DNA from: Butyrivibrio sp. FCS014
GTDB lineage: Bacteria > Bacillota > Clostridia > Lachnospirales > Lachnospiraceae
Assembly: GCF_000526935.1 (NCBI RefSeq)
Contig: NZ_JAHA01000003.1
Coordinates: 516,789 to 580,788, forward strand
Direction of reading: 5' to 3'
DNA length: 64,000 bases
Shown: positions 8,729 to 16,913 of the stretch, piece by piece
Layout: the number at the start of each line of letters is the position of its first letter
Position numbering within the stretch: the first letter of the stretch is position 1
Made by a program: the position numbers and the translations under genes
Notes under the pieces: model-generated
What the model was told of the DNA's origin: nothing
Seen by the model: only the letters and a program-made list of their open reading frames with translations
Database searches by the model: none

Positions 8729-9712
8729 TCACTTAACGATTTTTTCGAATAATTCAGGAAGTTCAGCCGTAAATTCTTTTCCCGCTATCATTTCAAAAGG
8801 CGGCTCAAGGTCTTTGGGAAATACCAGTCTGTAGCTGTGAAGGAGCTGATAGTTAAGTCCCGGCACTTTCCTTCCGTCGTATTTAGCATCTCCTATAATG
8901 GGGTGCCCTATACTTGATAAATGGGCCCTGATCTGATGGGGCTTGCCTGTAACCAGCTTCACCTCCAGTAAGGTAAGATCCTCGTCCTTAATGTAAGAAA
9001 CAGGCTCATATTCGGTCTCTATATATGAATAGCGATCATCCCCCGGGTCCTGATCCTTGATATATACCTTATTGCGGGCTTCATCCTTGTACAGGTATCC
9101 TTTTAAAGAAACTCTGTCTGTTAATCTCCCGCTGACAATAGTCCTGTAGTACTTGTCTACTTCCCTTGTCTTAATAAGCTGAGTCATCTTTCTTGCTCCT
9201 GCAAGGGATTTTGCACAGATCACAAGGCCGCTTGTATTGCGGTCAAGTCTGTTGCAAACGGATGGTCTGTAGGTTTCAAGACTTTCACTTGTAATTTCTC
9301 CGGTACTAAGAAGATATCCTATAAGCCATTCGTTAAGGCTGATATCCTTCCTATCTGCCTTCTGGGTCAGTATTCCGGCAGGCTTGTTGACCAGGAGAAT
9401 ATTCTCATCCTCATAAATGATGGGTAGATTTCCAATGGTCTTAAAGGCTTTCTTATCATCCTCCGCAGCATTTGAAACGGCATTATTGTCCCTTCCTCTG
9501 AATTTATCAAGGGTCTCATCCGCAAAGAAAATCTTGATGCTGTCTCCGCTTTTTAATTTCTCTGTTCCTTCGGCTTTTTTGCCGTTAAGGGTTATATTCT
9601 TTTTCCTGAGCATCTTATAGATAAAGCCGCCGGAAGCCTCTTTCAAATATGATTTCAAAAATGCATCCAGCCGCTTATCTGCTTCATTTGCTCCTATAAT
9701 GATCTCTTTCAT
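8729..9712 (-). CDS. RluA-family 23S rRNA pseudouridine synthase
   Basis: The 327-residue protein has an N-terminal S4-like RNA-binding domain (about 10-75) and a RluC/RluD catalytic domain with the active-site motif NRLDRNTSGL, whose Asp is the nucleophile. A frame opens 25 codons earlier, but that extension would run into the next gene and has no family match, so the ATG at 9712 is used. The exact uridine targeted cannot be told from sequence; RluC-like activity on large-subunit rRNA is the best guess. Confidence 0.85.
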   Translation of the reverse strand: MKEIIIGANEADKRLDAFLKSYLKEASGGFIYKMLRKKNITLNGKKAEGTEKLKSGDSIKIFFADETLDKFRGRDNNAVSNAAEDDKKAFKTIGNLPIIYEDENILLVNKPAGILTQKADRKDISLNEWLIGYLLSTGEITSESLETYRPSVCNRLDRNTSGLVICAKSLAGARKMTQLIKTREVDKYYRTIVSGRLTDRVSLKGYLYKDEARNKVYIKDQDPGDDRYSYIETEYEPVSYIKDEDLTLLEVKLVTGKPHQIRAHLSSIGHPIIGDAKYDGRKVPGLNYQLLHSYRLVFPKDLEPPFEMIAGKEFTAELPELFEKIVK

Positions 9713-9725
9713 TATACCAAACGCC

Positions 9726-10328
9726 TCACAAGGATATGGACAAAAGAACTGACGCAGGAGTCTCCAATGTTCCGGGAACCCATGCATCTTCTATGGCTTT
9801 GGGATCGATGTTTCTGTCTGCGCGAAGCTTCTCCAACTGATCAAGTCTTTCGCAGTACTTATCAATATTGTTAAAAAGCTTTATGCTGTAATCCGAATAT
9901 CCGATCTGGGCCATCATCTTTTTAACATGCTTCTCAAGATCTGAGGCATCAAAGCTGTCATCATCACTGTAAAGACAGATGTTCTTATCAAGAACAGTGG
10001 ATGCATGAACGTTGAAGTTCTTGTCGTAGGAGGTTATCACATGATCGTAGTGAATAAGCAGATCCCCGCAGTGCTTTAAGATCTTGTCGTGGTCTTCGTC
10101 CTTGCAAAAACCGGCCCGCAGAAACATTATCATGTTAACTGCACTAAGGCCTGCAGGCAGACAGCATAAAGCTGCGATTATACTTAATACATTCTTCTGG
10201 GATCCGAAAATGATAAGTCCTGCCACAAAGAATCCTACAGCTATTGCAAGCATGATAAGCGTTCTTATGACAGCAGCCTTTCTGCGGTATTTGACGTATC
10301 CGAATTCCCCTTTATATACTTTCTTCAT
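9726..10328 (-). CDS. Two-helix membrane protein of unknown function
   Basis: This 200-residue protein is not recognised. It has a basic N-terminus, two hydrophobic helices at about 20-40 and 46-68, and a soluble C-terminal region of about 125 residues rich in Asp, Lys and Leu. The arrangement predicts a membrane anchor with a cytoplasmic domain. Its ATG overlaps the stop of the HAD phosphatase gene (ATGA), so it is co-translated with it. No catalytic motif is visible. Confidence 0.7.
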   Translation of the reverse strand: MKKVYKGEFGYVKYRRKAAVIRTLIMLAIAVGFFVAGLIIFGSQKNVLSIIAALCCLPAGLSAVNMIMFLRAGFCKDEDHDKILKHCGDLLIHYDHVITSYDKNFNVHASTVLDKNICLYSDDDSFDASDLEKHVKKMMAQIGYSDYSIKLFNNIDKYCERLDQLEKLRADRNIDPKAIEDAWVPGTLETPASVLLSISL

Positions 10329-10984
10329 ATCAAAAATCCCCGGTAATCTTCAATATAGCAATCGGCCAGCTCCTTCTTCAGATCATCGCTGTGCCTGGAA
10401 TAATCATCACTTACGGCAACAACAGTCATACCTGCGTTCTTGCCGGCTCTTATACCGTCCACAAGGTCCTCGAAAACAAGGCACTTCGAGGGCTCCGCTC
10501 CAAGTTCATCCGCTACAGCAAGATAAACATCGGGGGCGGGTTTGCCTTTAAGAATCTCAGTCCCTGACTTAACGCTTCCAAATCTACCTTTTATCCCGTG
10601 GGAAGCAAGGACCTGTTCAATAAGCTCCGTGGAATTGCTTGATGCAATGCCAAGCTTAATATTTTTATCATCGCAAAGCCCAAGGAACTCAAATACTCCT
10701 TCCTTTAAAGGAACTTCATTAGTATATTTGTCCCAGGCCATTCTGTTCCAGTCATCGCCGATCTGCTCAATGGAATCTTCTATGCCGAATCTTTCTTTAA
10801 AGTACTCTGCGGTCTCTATAAAGCTCCTTCCTCCGATATCCTTCTGAAGTGTGTCAGGAGCTTCTATTCCGTGCTTTTTAAGATATTCTATATCAATGGC
10901 CTTCCACATCCACATGGAATCAACCAAAGACCCGTCAAGGTCAAAAATCACTGCTTCAAAATCATCCAAATGTATATTATTCAT
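10325..10984 (-). CDS. HAD-superfamily phosphatase, beta-phosphoglucomutase-like
   Basis: The 219-residue protein has the HAD motif I DLDGSLVDS near residue 15, a helical cap typical of subclass IA, motif II IASSNST, motif III Lys in GKPAPDVYL, and motif IV VFEDLVDGIRAG. It is a phosphatase or phosphomutase acting on a small phosphorylated metabolite; the substrate cannot be inferred. It is coupled by overlap to the membrane protein downstream. Confidence 0.85.
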   Translation of the reverse strand: MNNIHLDDFEAVIFDLDGSLVDSMWMWKAIDIEYLKKHGIEAPDTLQKDIGGRSFIETAEYFKERFGIEDSIEQIGDDWNRMAWDKYTNEVPLKEGVFEFLGLCDDKNIKLGIASSNSTELIEQVLASHGIKGRFGSVKSGTEILKGKPAPDVYLAVADELGAEPSKCLVFEDLVDGIRAGKNAGMTVVAVSDDYSRHSDDLKKELADCYIEDYRGFLI

Positions 10985-10996
10985 TCACAAATACCG

Positions 10997-11725
10997 TTAT
11001 TTCTTAAGATTATCTATTTCCTCTTGTGTAAGAGGCCTGTACTCACCGGGCTCAAGCTCTTCATCAAGAACAAGACTTCCCATGGAAAGCCTTTTAAGGA
11101 ATACCACTTCATTTCCCACAGCCTCAAGCATTCTCTTGACCTGGTGGAATCTGCCTTCTCTTATGGTGAGATGGATCACGGGATTTCCCTCTTCATCCTC
11201 TCCCATTAAAAGAACTTTCGCAGGAAGGGTCTTGTCCGGGGAGCCGTCGTTTCTTTTGTCCCCGATATCAATGCCTTCCTCAAGCCGGGAAATATCCCGT
11301 TCCGACAGGTCTTTGGCAATATGCACCTCATAGACCTTGTCCACGTGCTTTTTGGGAGAAAGGAGCCTGTGAATAAGCTCTCCGTCGTCTGTAATAAGAA
11401 GAAGCCCCTCGGTATCAATATCCAGCCTTCCGCAGGGGCTTAGATCCTTAACATTCTCATCTTTGAGAATATCGATCACGGTCATGGTCCGCCCGTCCTT
11501 GGTGGAACTCACAACCCCGTCGGGCTTATTGAGCATATAGTAGTGGAATTTACTGTAGGTAAGCTCAATGTCATCAAAGGCGATAACATCTGTCTCCGGA
11601 TTGATGTGTATATCTGCCTTGGAGGCAACTCCTCCGTTGACTTTGCATCTGCCGTTCTTTACATATTCTCTTATCTGTTTACGGGTTCCGATATTCTGGT
11701 CCCCAAGAAATTTATCTAGTCTCAA
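10997..11725 (-). CDS. rsuA: RsuA-family 16S rRNA pseudouridine synthase
   Basis: This 242-residue protein has an S4 RNA-binding domain at 1-60 (MRLDKFLGDQNIGTR) and the RsuA catalytic domain with CGRLDIDTEGLLL at about 105, where the first Asp is the nucleophile. RsuA modifies U516 of 16S rRNA; assignment over RluB/E rests on overall shape only. The start is a TTG, with a weak AAAGGT ribosome site upstream. Confidence 0.8.
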   Translation of the reverse strand: MRLDKFLGDQNIGTRKQIREYVKNGRCKVNGGVASKADIHINPETDVIAFDDIELTYSKFHYYMLNKPDGVVSSTKDGRTMTVIDILKDENVKDLSPCGRLDIDTEGLLLITDDGELIHRLLSPKKHVDKVYEVHIAKDLSERDISRLEEGIDIGDKRNDGSPDKTLPAKVLLMGEDEEGNPVIHLTIREGRFHQVKRMLEAVGNEVVFLKRLSMGSLVLDEELEPGEYRPLTQEEIDNLKK

Positions 11726-11736
11726 TATTCTTACCT

Positions 11737-12807
11737 TTAGTAGTTAAAAGAGCCTGTGACCTGCACGGGAGTGCTCTCACTCATTTTCTCGTAATTGTTG
11801 TAGGATCTGCAGACTACAACAGGATTATTTGTTCCCGAGGGAACTTTGATATTAAAGGACTGGGTATCCTTGGTTCTGTCCCACATCTGAAGGGTGCAGA
11901 ACGTCCTGCCTCCATCGTAGCTGTAGCTGAAATATATAACAGGGCTCTGGCTGTCGTGGGTGGTCATCTCCACCAGAATATTTCCGCTGGCGGCATCCTG
12001 GGCAAGAACCTTTATGCTGCAGGTCTCAGGTCCTGTCTCATCCTGATATAACCTGCCATAGGGTTTCTTGGCATGAGTATAGGTAAAGCCTGTGTAATCT
12101 GCTCCCGTTGCTGTAGATTTAAGATTAAAATACTTGGCAATGGCAGTAGCGTCTGAAACAGCCAGTTTATTGATAAATCCGCTTGTTCTTAAGAGCGATA
12201 CATCATAATCATGATCAAGATATGCATGTTCCATTATGACACAGGGAACGCCTCTTTCAACGCATCCACGGATGATCCCGTAGTAGTCCTGTCCCTTGCT
12301 GCCGATCTTGGTTTTAACACCCTTTTGATAAAGTCCAAGCTTATTCCACTCGCCGGACACGATGCGTCCGAAATCAGTGCCCTTTTGATAATAATTGCCA
12401 AAGGTGGAGGTCCATACCTCTGAGCCATAAAATTCATGCTCATTGGAGGCATTAAAATGAATACTGAATACAAAATCAGCACCCACATTCTTGGCGTACT
12501 GAGCTCTGCTGTCCAGACTTAAGATGGTGTCCGTGGTTCTGGTAAGAAGAACGGTTACATTGTCATATTTTTCCAATTCGGCTTTGAGAGCTGTTGCAAG
12601 CTGCAATGTCAGTTCTTTTTCGGAAAAACCGTTGTACTGGGCCCCAAGATTCCTGTCGCCTACACCGCCGTGACCAGGGTCGATCACAATGGTGATGGGG
12701 GTTGCGGCCTTGGCCTTAACAGGAACAGCAGTAAACGCTGTAAGGATCATAACTAACATGCTTACCGATACCATTAAAACGGAAAGTATTCTTCTCCCAG
12801 TCTTCAT
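11737..12807 (-). CDS. Secreted N-acetylmuramoyl-L-alanine amidase (Amidase_3)
   Basis: The 356-residue precursor has a signal peptide (basic start, hydrophobic run, AKAA cleavage area near residue 32), then the zinc amidase_3 fold: VIDPGHGG with the first His, the Glu in GFSEKELT, FSIHFNAS with the second His, and MEHAYLD with the catalytic Glu. It cleaves the bond between MurNAc and the peptide stem. About 120 residues follow the amidase, forming an apparent beta-rich domain that may bind wall. A GTG opens 8 codons earlier, but the ATG at 12807 has a GGAG upstream. Confidence 0.88.
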   Translation of the reverse strand: MKTGRRILSVLMVSVSMLVMILTAFTAVPVKAKAATPITIVIDPGHGGVGDRNLGAQYNGFSEKELTLQLATALKAELEKYDNVTVLLTRTTDTILSLDSRAQYAKNVGADFVFSIHFNASNEHEFYGSEVWTSTFGNYYQKGTDFGRIVSGEWNKLGLYQKGVKTKIGSKGQDYYGIIRGCVERGVPCVIMEHAYLDHDYDVSLLRTSGFINKLAVSDATAIAKYFNLKSTATGADYTGFTYTHAKKPYGRLYQDETGPETCSIKVLAQDAASGNILVEMTTHDSQSPVIYFSYSYDGGRTFCTLQMWDRTKDTQSFNIKVPSGTNNPVVVCRSYNNYEKMSESTPVQVTGSFNY

Positions 12808-12858
12808 CCGGATTCGTCTCCATTCTTTCACAATGAGTTTTGCACAATGGTTATTATC

Positions 12859-12895
12859 AAAAAAGCTGTCGCAATCTGCGGCAGCTTTTGTTTTT
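12859..12895 (-). terminator. Rho-independent terminator after the coiled-coil gene
   Basis: On the minus strand a stem of about 11 pairs (AAAGCTGCCGC with GCGACAGCTTT, one G-T pair) closes a 5-base loop and runs into a row of T. It follows the stop at 12904 and precedes the amidase start, separating two transcription units. Confidence 0.8.
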
Positions 12896-12903
12896 CTGTA
12901 GGA

Positions 12904-13608
12904 TCAGCCAAGCATATCGAGATTTATACCCTCGCCCTGACCGGCATCAGATCCGCCGTTACCGCTTTTGGAAGATCCGCCGGATGTAGGCTGTGATACA
13001 GCTGTGGGCGGATTAAGGTCGGCACGGTTTGACTTGATAACCTCGCTATACTGTGTAAGAGCTGACAGAATGTCATCGTTATTGGCTGCAACCTCTTTAA
13101 TGGCCTCCTGACTGCTCTGCTTTATGGATTCAATGATATTCTCGTTGTGCTTGTTGGTGACATCCATTGACTGATTGATAATGGACTCAACATCAGCAAG
13201 AAGCTGGTCTGTATAAGCAACAGCCGCAGCCTTCATGTCATTGGCCTCTTTCATGGCATCATCAAGAATTCCCTGAGCCCTTGTTGCTGCCTGAGAAATA
13301 AGGTCATTGGCCTGAGCATAGGCCTGCTGCATGATCTCGTGTTCATTTATAAGCTCATTGGTATGAGCTGTTGCCTCTTCGATAAGCTCCTGAGCCTTCT
13401 TCCTGGCGTCATTGAGGATGGCTTCCTTGTTGCTGATGATCTTCTGATATCTCTTGATCTCATCGGGAGTCTTGCTTCTAAGCTCTCTTAAAAGCTCGTC
13501 GATCTCCTCCTTGTTGACAATGATCTTGGTCTGAGAAAGAGGCTGAGGCTTACAGTTATCTATATAGGTCTCAATCTCATCAATAAGCTGTTCTATTCTG
13601 CTGGTCAT
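12904..13608 (-). CDS. Coiled-coil protein of the V-ATPase-subunit-H-like type
   Basis: The 234-residue protein begins with a conserved-looking segment (TSRIEQLIDEIETYIDNCK), continues as a long Ala/Gln/Glu-rich coiled coil from about 45 to 185, and ends in a disordered Gly/Ser tail. It resembles Lachnospiraceae proteins often labelled ATPase or vacuolar H-ATPase subunit H, which carry no ATPase motif; a DivIVA-like or envelope-scaffold role is only a guess. The ATG at 13608 is preferred over a TTG five codons earlier because GGGGGA lies 7 bases ahead of it. It ends the coaD-rsmD unit before a terminator. Confidence 0.75.
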   Translation of the reverse strand: MTSRIEQLIDEIETYIDNCKPQPLSQTKIIVNKEEIDELLRELRSKTPDEIKRYQKIISNKEAILNDARKKAQELIEEATAHTNELINEHEIMQQAYAQANDLISQAATRAQGILDDAMKEANDMKAAAVAYTDQLLADVESIINQSMDVTNKHNENIIESIKQSSQEAIKEVAANNDDILSALTQYSEVIKSNRADLNPPTAVSQPTSGGSSKSGNGGSDAGQGEGINLDMLG

Positions 13609-13626
13609 AGGATTGTCCCCCAAACT

Positions 13627-14112
13627 TTATTTATGTCCGAACTTTTTGTAGAGTCTGTCGGCAACGGATTCAGGAACGCAAGGGGTTATATCACCGTTAT
13701 AACTTGCGATCTCCTTTACTACAGAACTGCTAAGATATGAATATATCAGGCTCGTTGTAAGGAATACCGTGTCAACCTTGTTATGTGAAAGCTCTTTGTT
13801 GGTCTGCGCTATCTGGAGCTCATACTCAAAATCTGTGATCGCTCTAAGTCCCCTGATCACGATATGAATATTCTCCTTGTTACAGTAATCAATGAGCAGA
13901 CCGTCAAAGGACTCAATCCGCACATTATCAAGGTCTTTCAGACTTTCCTCTAACATTTTAACACGTTCATCAAGGGTAAACAATGGAGTTTTAGCGGAAT
14001 TGCACATGACAGCCACTATAACTTCATCAAACATCAGGGATGCGCGCTTTATGATATCCAGATGTCCGTAAGTTACGGGGTCAAAGCTTCCCGGGTAAAC
14101 AGCAACCTTCAT
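13627..14112 (-). CDS. coaD: Phosphopantetheine adenylyltransferase
   Basis: The 161-residue enzyme adenylates 4'-phosphopantetheine in CoA synthesis. The nucleotidyltransferase motifs YPGSFDPVTYGHLD at residues 5-18 and YLSSSVVKEIA at about 125 are clear, and length is typical. Its ATG overlaps the rsmD stop (ATGA), the standard rsmD-coaD pairing in bacteria. Confidence 0.96.
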   Translation of the reverse strand: MKVAVYPGSFDPVTYGHLDIIKRASLMFDEVIVAVMCNSAKTPLFTLDERVKMLEESLKDLDNVRIESFDGLLIDYCNKENIHIVIRGLRAITDFEYELQIAQTNKELSHNKVDTVFLTTSLIYSYLSSSVVKEIASYNGDITPCVPESVADRLYKKFGHK

Positions 14113-14666
14113 CCGTTCTCCTTTCTGTAGAGAAATACGTGCTTGTTGGTCTTATAGTTCTTCTCTCTTCTGACTTCCAGTCCATAGCCTTCAGCAAAAG
14201 AAAAGTCCATATCCCCGGCACTCTCTACAATGATCATGGTGTTCTTTGTCACATAAGGCATCTGCGCAAGCTGTGACAGAGTTCTCTCATACAGTTCCCC
14301 GTGGTAGGGCGGATCCACAAAGATAATGTCCACCTCTTCCTCATGGATATTCCTAAGGCCCAGGACAACATCCTGTTTGAGGACAGTAGATACCTCCTCA
14401 AAATGTGTGGTCTTAAGGTTCTGCAAAATGCACTTATAGGCATTTTGGGCATTTTCGATAAAATATGCCCTGTTTGCACCTCTTGAAAGAGCCTCTATTC
14501 CGATTCCGCCGCTGCCTGCAAAAAGGTCGACAAACACCGCTCCCGGAACCTGATTCTGTATCATGTTAAACAGAGTCTCTTTGATCCTGTCCTGTGTGGG
14601 CCTTGTATCATTGCCATCCGGCGTAACAAGGCGAAGCCTTCTGGCACTTCCGGCTATTACTCTCAT
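14109..14666 (-). CDS. rsmD: 16S rRNA (guanine-966-N2)-methyltransferase
   Basis: The 185-residue SAM-dependent methyltransferase shows VIAGSARRLRL at the start, the SAM-binding FAGSGGIGIEAL, and the catalytic DPPY motif at about 118-121. It modifies G966 of 16S rRNA. It overlaps parC upstream by 4 bases and coaD downstream by 4 bases, making a tight operon. Confidence 0.95.
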   Translation of the reverse strand: MRVIAGSARRLRLVTPDGNDTRPTQDRIKETLFNMIQNQVPGAVFVDLFAGSGGIGIEALSRGANRAYFIENAQNAYKCILQNLKTTHFEEVSTVLKQDVVLGLRNIHEEEVDIIFVDPPYHGELYERTLSQLAQMPYVTKNTMIIVESAGDMDFSFAEGYGLEVRREKNYKTNKHVFLYRKENG

Positions 14667-16900
14667 ACTCTCACCTTTGTTCCCTTTGTATCTCTGCCTG
14701 TCACCTTAAGGTGCCCTAATGACAGCTCTTTTCCGTTATGTTCTATCACCTTATTCTCCATGTCTTCCAGGTAAAAGACATCACGAACAAAGTCATTCTT
14801 AGTAAGACGCATACCTCTTACGCCGACTGCCGCCTTTTTCTTCTCGGGAACCTGCTCTATAAGGAAACGCAGGAAATATCCCTCATTCGATCTAAGGATC
14901 ACTGTTTTCTGGGTGTGAAGGATCTCAACACTTACAACCTCATCACCATCCATAAGTTTGGTTGCGGCTACTGTCCTCTTGGATACGTCAAACTCTCCGC
15001 CGTCCACTATCTTCATCATGGACATCTTGGTGGTAAACAGTATCCTGAAGAGATTAAGGTCAGACTGGCTGGCAGCCATGACGATCATCTCCTTGGAGGT
15101 ATCGAAATTACTTACATTATCAAGAGGTACACCCTTGTCACGCATCTTGCACTGAGGAAGATCCATGGCCTTCACAGTGTGGAGGTTACCTGTGTTGGTA
15201 AAGAAGCATACCTTTCCGGTGTTCTTCATGACAAAGGAGAACCTGAATTCATTCTCAATGGTCTCTTTGTTCTTTTCATAGGTGTTGACATCAATGGTCT
15301 TTGCATAGCCGAATCTGTCCATGATAAAGGCAACATCTGTCTCTTCTACGGGCTTCTCCTCGTATACGGCAGTTTCTCTGTTGTCGATCTCGGTACGCCT
15401 CGGTCTCTGATACTCCTTCTTGATCTTAAGAAGCTCATCCTGAATGACCATGGACATTGAGTCGTGGCTCTCAAGAATATCCTCGTATCTGAAAATATTG
15501 GCAACAGTCTGCTGATGCTCCTTGATAAGGGCTTCAAGCTCAAGACCAATGAGTTTATAAAGCCTCATCTCCAGAATAGCATCAGCCTGTGCTTCTGTAA
15601 AAAGAAGCTGTGCGGCCATAGCCTTGGATTCTCTTGACTTGAAGTTAATGCCTTCTGTATTGCCGTTTACAAGGCAGTCCTTGGCCATTGCTCTGTCCTT
15701 GGAGCCTCTTAATATCTCGATTACAAGGTCTATAACATTGCAGGCCTTGATAAGGCCTTCCTGAATCTCTTTCTTATTCTGTTCCTTCTGAAGAAGATTC
15801 TGATATTTCCTTGTGGTGATCTCAAACTGGAAGTCGGCACAGGCTCTCATGATCTCGCGAAGAGACATGGTCTCGGGCCTTCCGTTGTCAATGGCCAGCA
15901 TGTTCACACCAAAGGTGTCCTCCAGCTTGGTCTTCTTGTAGAGAAGGTTTGTGAAGTTCTCAATATCCGTATCCTTCTTGAGCTCTATAACGATACGGAT
16001 TCCCTCCTTCGAAGACTGGTTCGAAATATCCACGATGTCATTGGTGATCTTCTTCTCGGCAAGCTCGGCTACATCTGCCATAAATTTGCCGATACCCATA
16101 CCTATCATGGTATAGGGGATCTCTGTGATAACAAGGTTTGTATGTCCGCTCTTGCCCTTTTCGACCTCTACCTTGCCCCTGATCTTGATCTTGCCGGTTC
16201 CGGTCTCATAAATGGAAAGAAGCTCATCCTTGTTTATGACAACTCCTCCGGTGGGGAAATCAGGGCCTTTCACGTATTTCATAAGGTCCTTCGTTGTCAG
16301 GGTGTCGTCCTTCATAAAGGCGATCTCGGCATCTATTACCTCCGCAAGATTGTGAGGAGGTGTGCTGGTTGCCATACCTACCGCGATACCCTCTGATCCA
16401 TTAATGAGGAAATTGGGAATCTTTACCGGCAGTACCGATGGCTCTTTTTCCGTCTCATCAAAGTTGGGCAGGAAGTCCACTACGTTCTTATCAAGGTCTT
16501 CAAGGAAATTCTCCTGGGTAATCTTGGAGAGCCTTGCCTCTGTGTAACGCATGGCGGCTGCACCGTCGCCCTCGATATTGCCAAAGTTTCCGTGACCGTC
16601 AACAAGAGGAATGGCCTTTTTGAAGTCCTGGGTCATTACCACAAGACACTCATAGATGGAGCTGTCACCGTGGGGATGATATTTACCCATGGTATCGCCC
16701 ACGATTCTGGCGCTCTTTCTGTAGGGCCTGTCGTATCTGATGCCAAGTTCATACATATCGTAGAGGGTTCTTCGCTGAACGGGCTTAAGTCCATCCCTTA
16801 TATCCGGAAGGGCTCTTGCGATGATAACGCTCATGGCATAGTCGATAAAGGACTTCTGCATTACCTCGGAATATTCGGTTCGTATGATTCTGTCTTCCAT
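14663..16900 (-). CDS. parC: DNA topoisomerase IV subunit A
   Basis: The 745-residue type IIA topoisomerase A subunit has the catalytic Tyr119 in AAAMRYTEARL and a quinolone-region HPHGDSSIYE around 76-84. The C-terminal pinwheel lacks the GyrA-box (QRRGGKG); the equivalent place reads CKMRDKGVP. This, the short length and the pairing with its own B subunit point to ParC, which unlinks daughter chromosomes, rather than GyrA. It follows parE by 13 bases and overlaps rsmD. Confidence 0.88.
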   Translation of the reverse strand: MEDRIIRTEYSEVMQKSFIDYAMSVIIARALPDIRDGLKPVQRRTLYDMYELGIRYDRPYRKSARIVGDTMGKYHPHGDSSIYECLVVMTQDFKKAIPLVDGHGNFGNIEGDGAAAMRYTEARLSKITQENFLEDLDKNVVDFLPNFDETEKEPSVLPVKIPNFLINGSEGIAVGMATSTPPHNLAEVIDAEIAFMKDDTLTTKDLMKYVKGPDFPTGGVVINKDELLSIYETGTGKIKIRGKVEVEKGKSGHTNLVITEIPYTMIGMGIGKFMADVAELAEKKITNDIVDISNQSSKEGIRIVIELKKDTDIENFTNLLYKKTKLEDTFGVNMLAIDNGRPETMSLREIMRACADFQFEITTRKYQNLLQKEQNKKEIQEGLIKACNVIDLVIEILRGSKDRAMAKDCLVNGNTEGINFKSRESKAMAAQLLFTEAQADAILEMRLYKLIGLELEALIKEHQQTVANIFRYEDILESHDSMSMVIQDELLKIKKEYQRPRRTEIDNRETAVYEEKPVEETDVAFIMDRFGYAKTIDVNTYEKNKETIENEFRFSFVMKNTGKVCFFTNTGNLHTVKAMDLPQCKMRDKGVPLDNVSNFDTSKEMIVMAASQSDLNLFRILFTTKMSMMKIVDGGEFDVSKRTVAATKLMDGDEVVSVEILHTQKTVILRSNEGYFLRFLIEQVPEKKKAAVGVRGMRLTKNDFVRDVFYLEDMENKVIEHNGKELSLGHLKVTGRDTKGTKVRV

Positions 16901-16913
16901 ATTTATCTCCGGT

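Noticed and set aside
14738..15460. 240-codon plus-strand open frame opposite parC
   Set aside because: It lies wholly within a strongly conserved topoisomerase gene, has no family-like motifs and no ribosome site.
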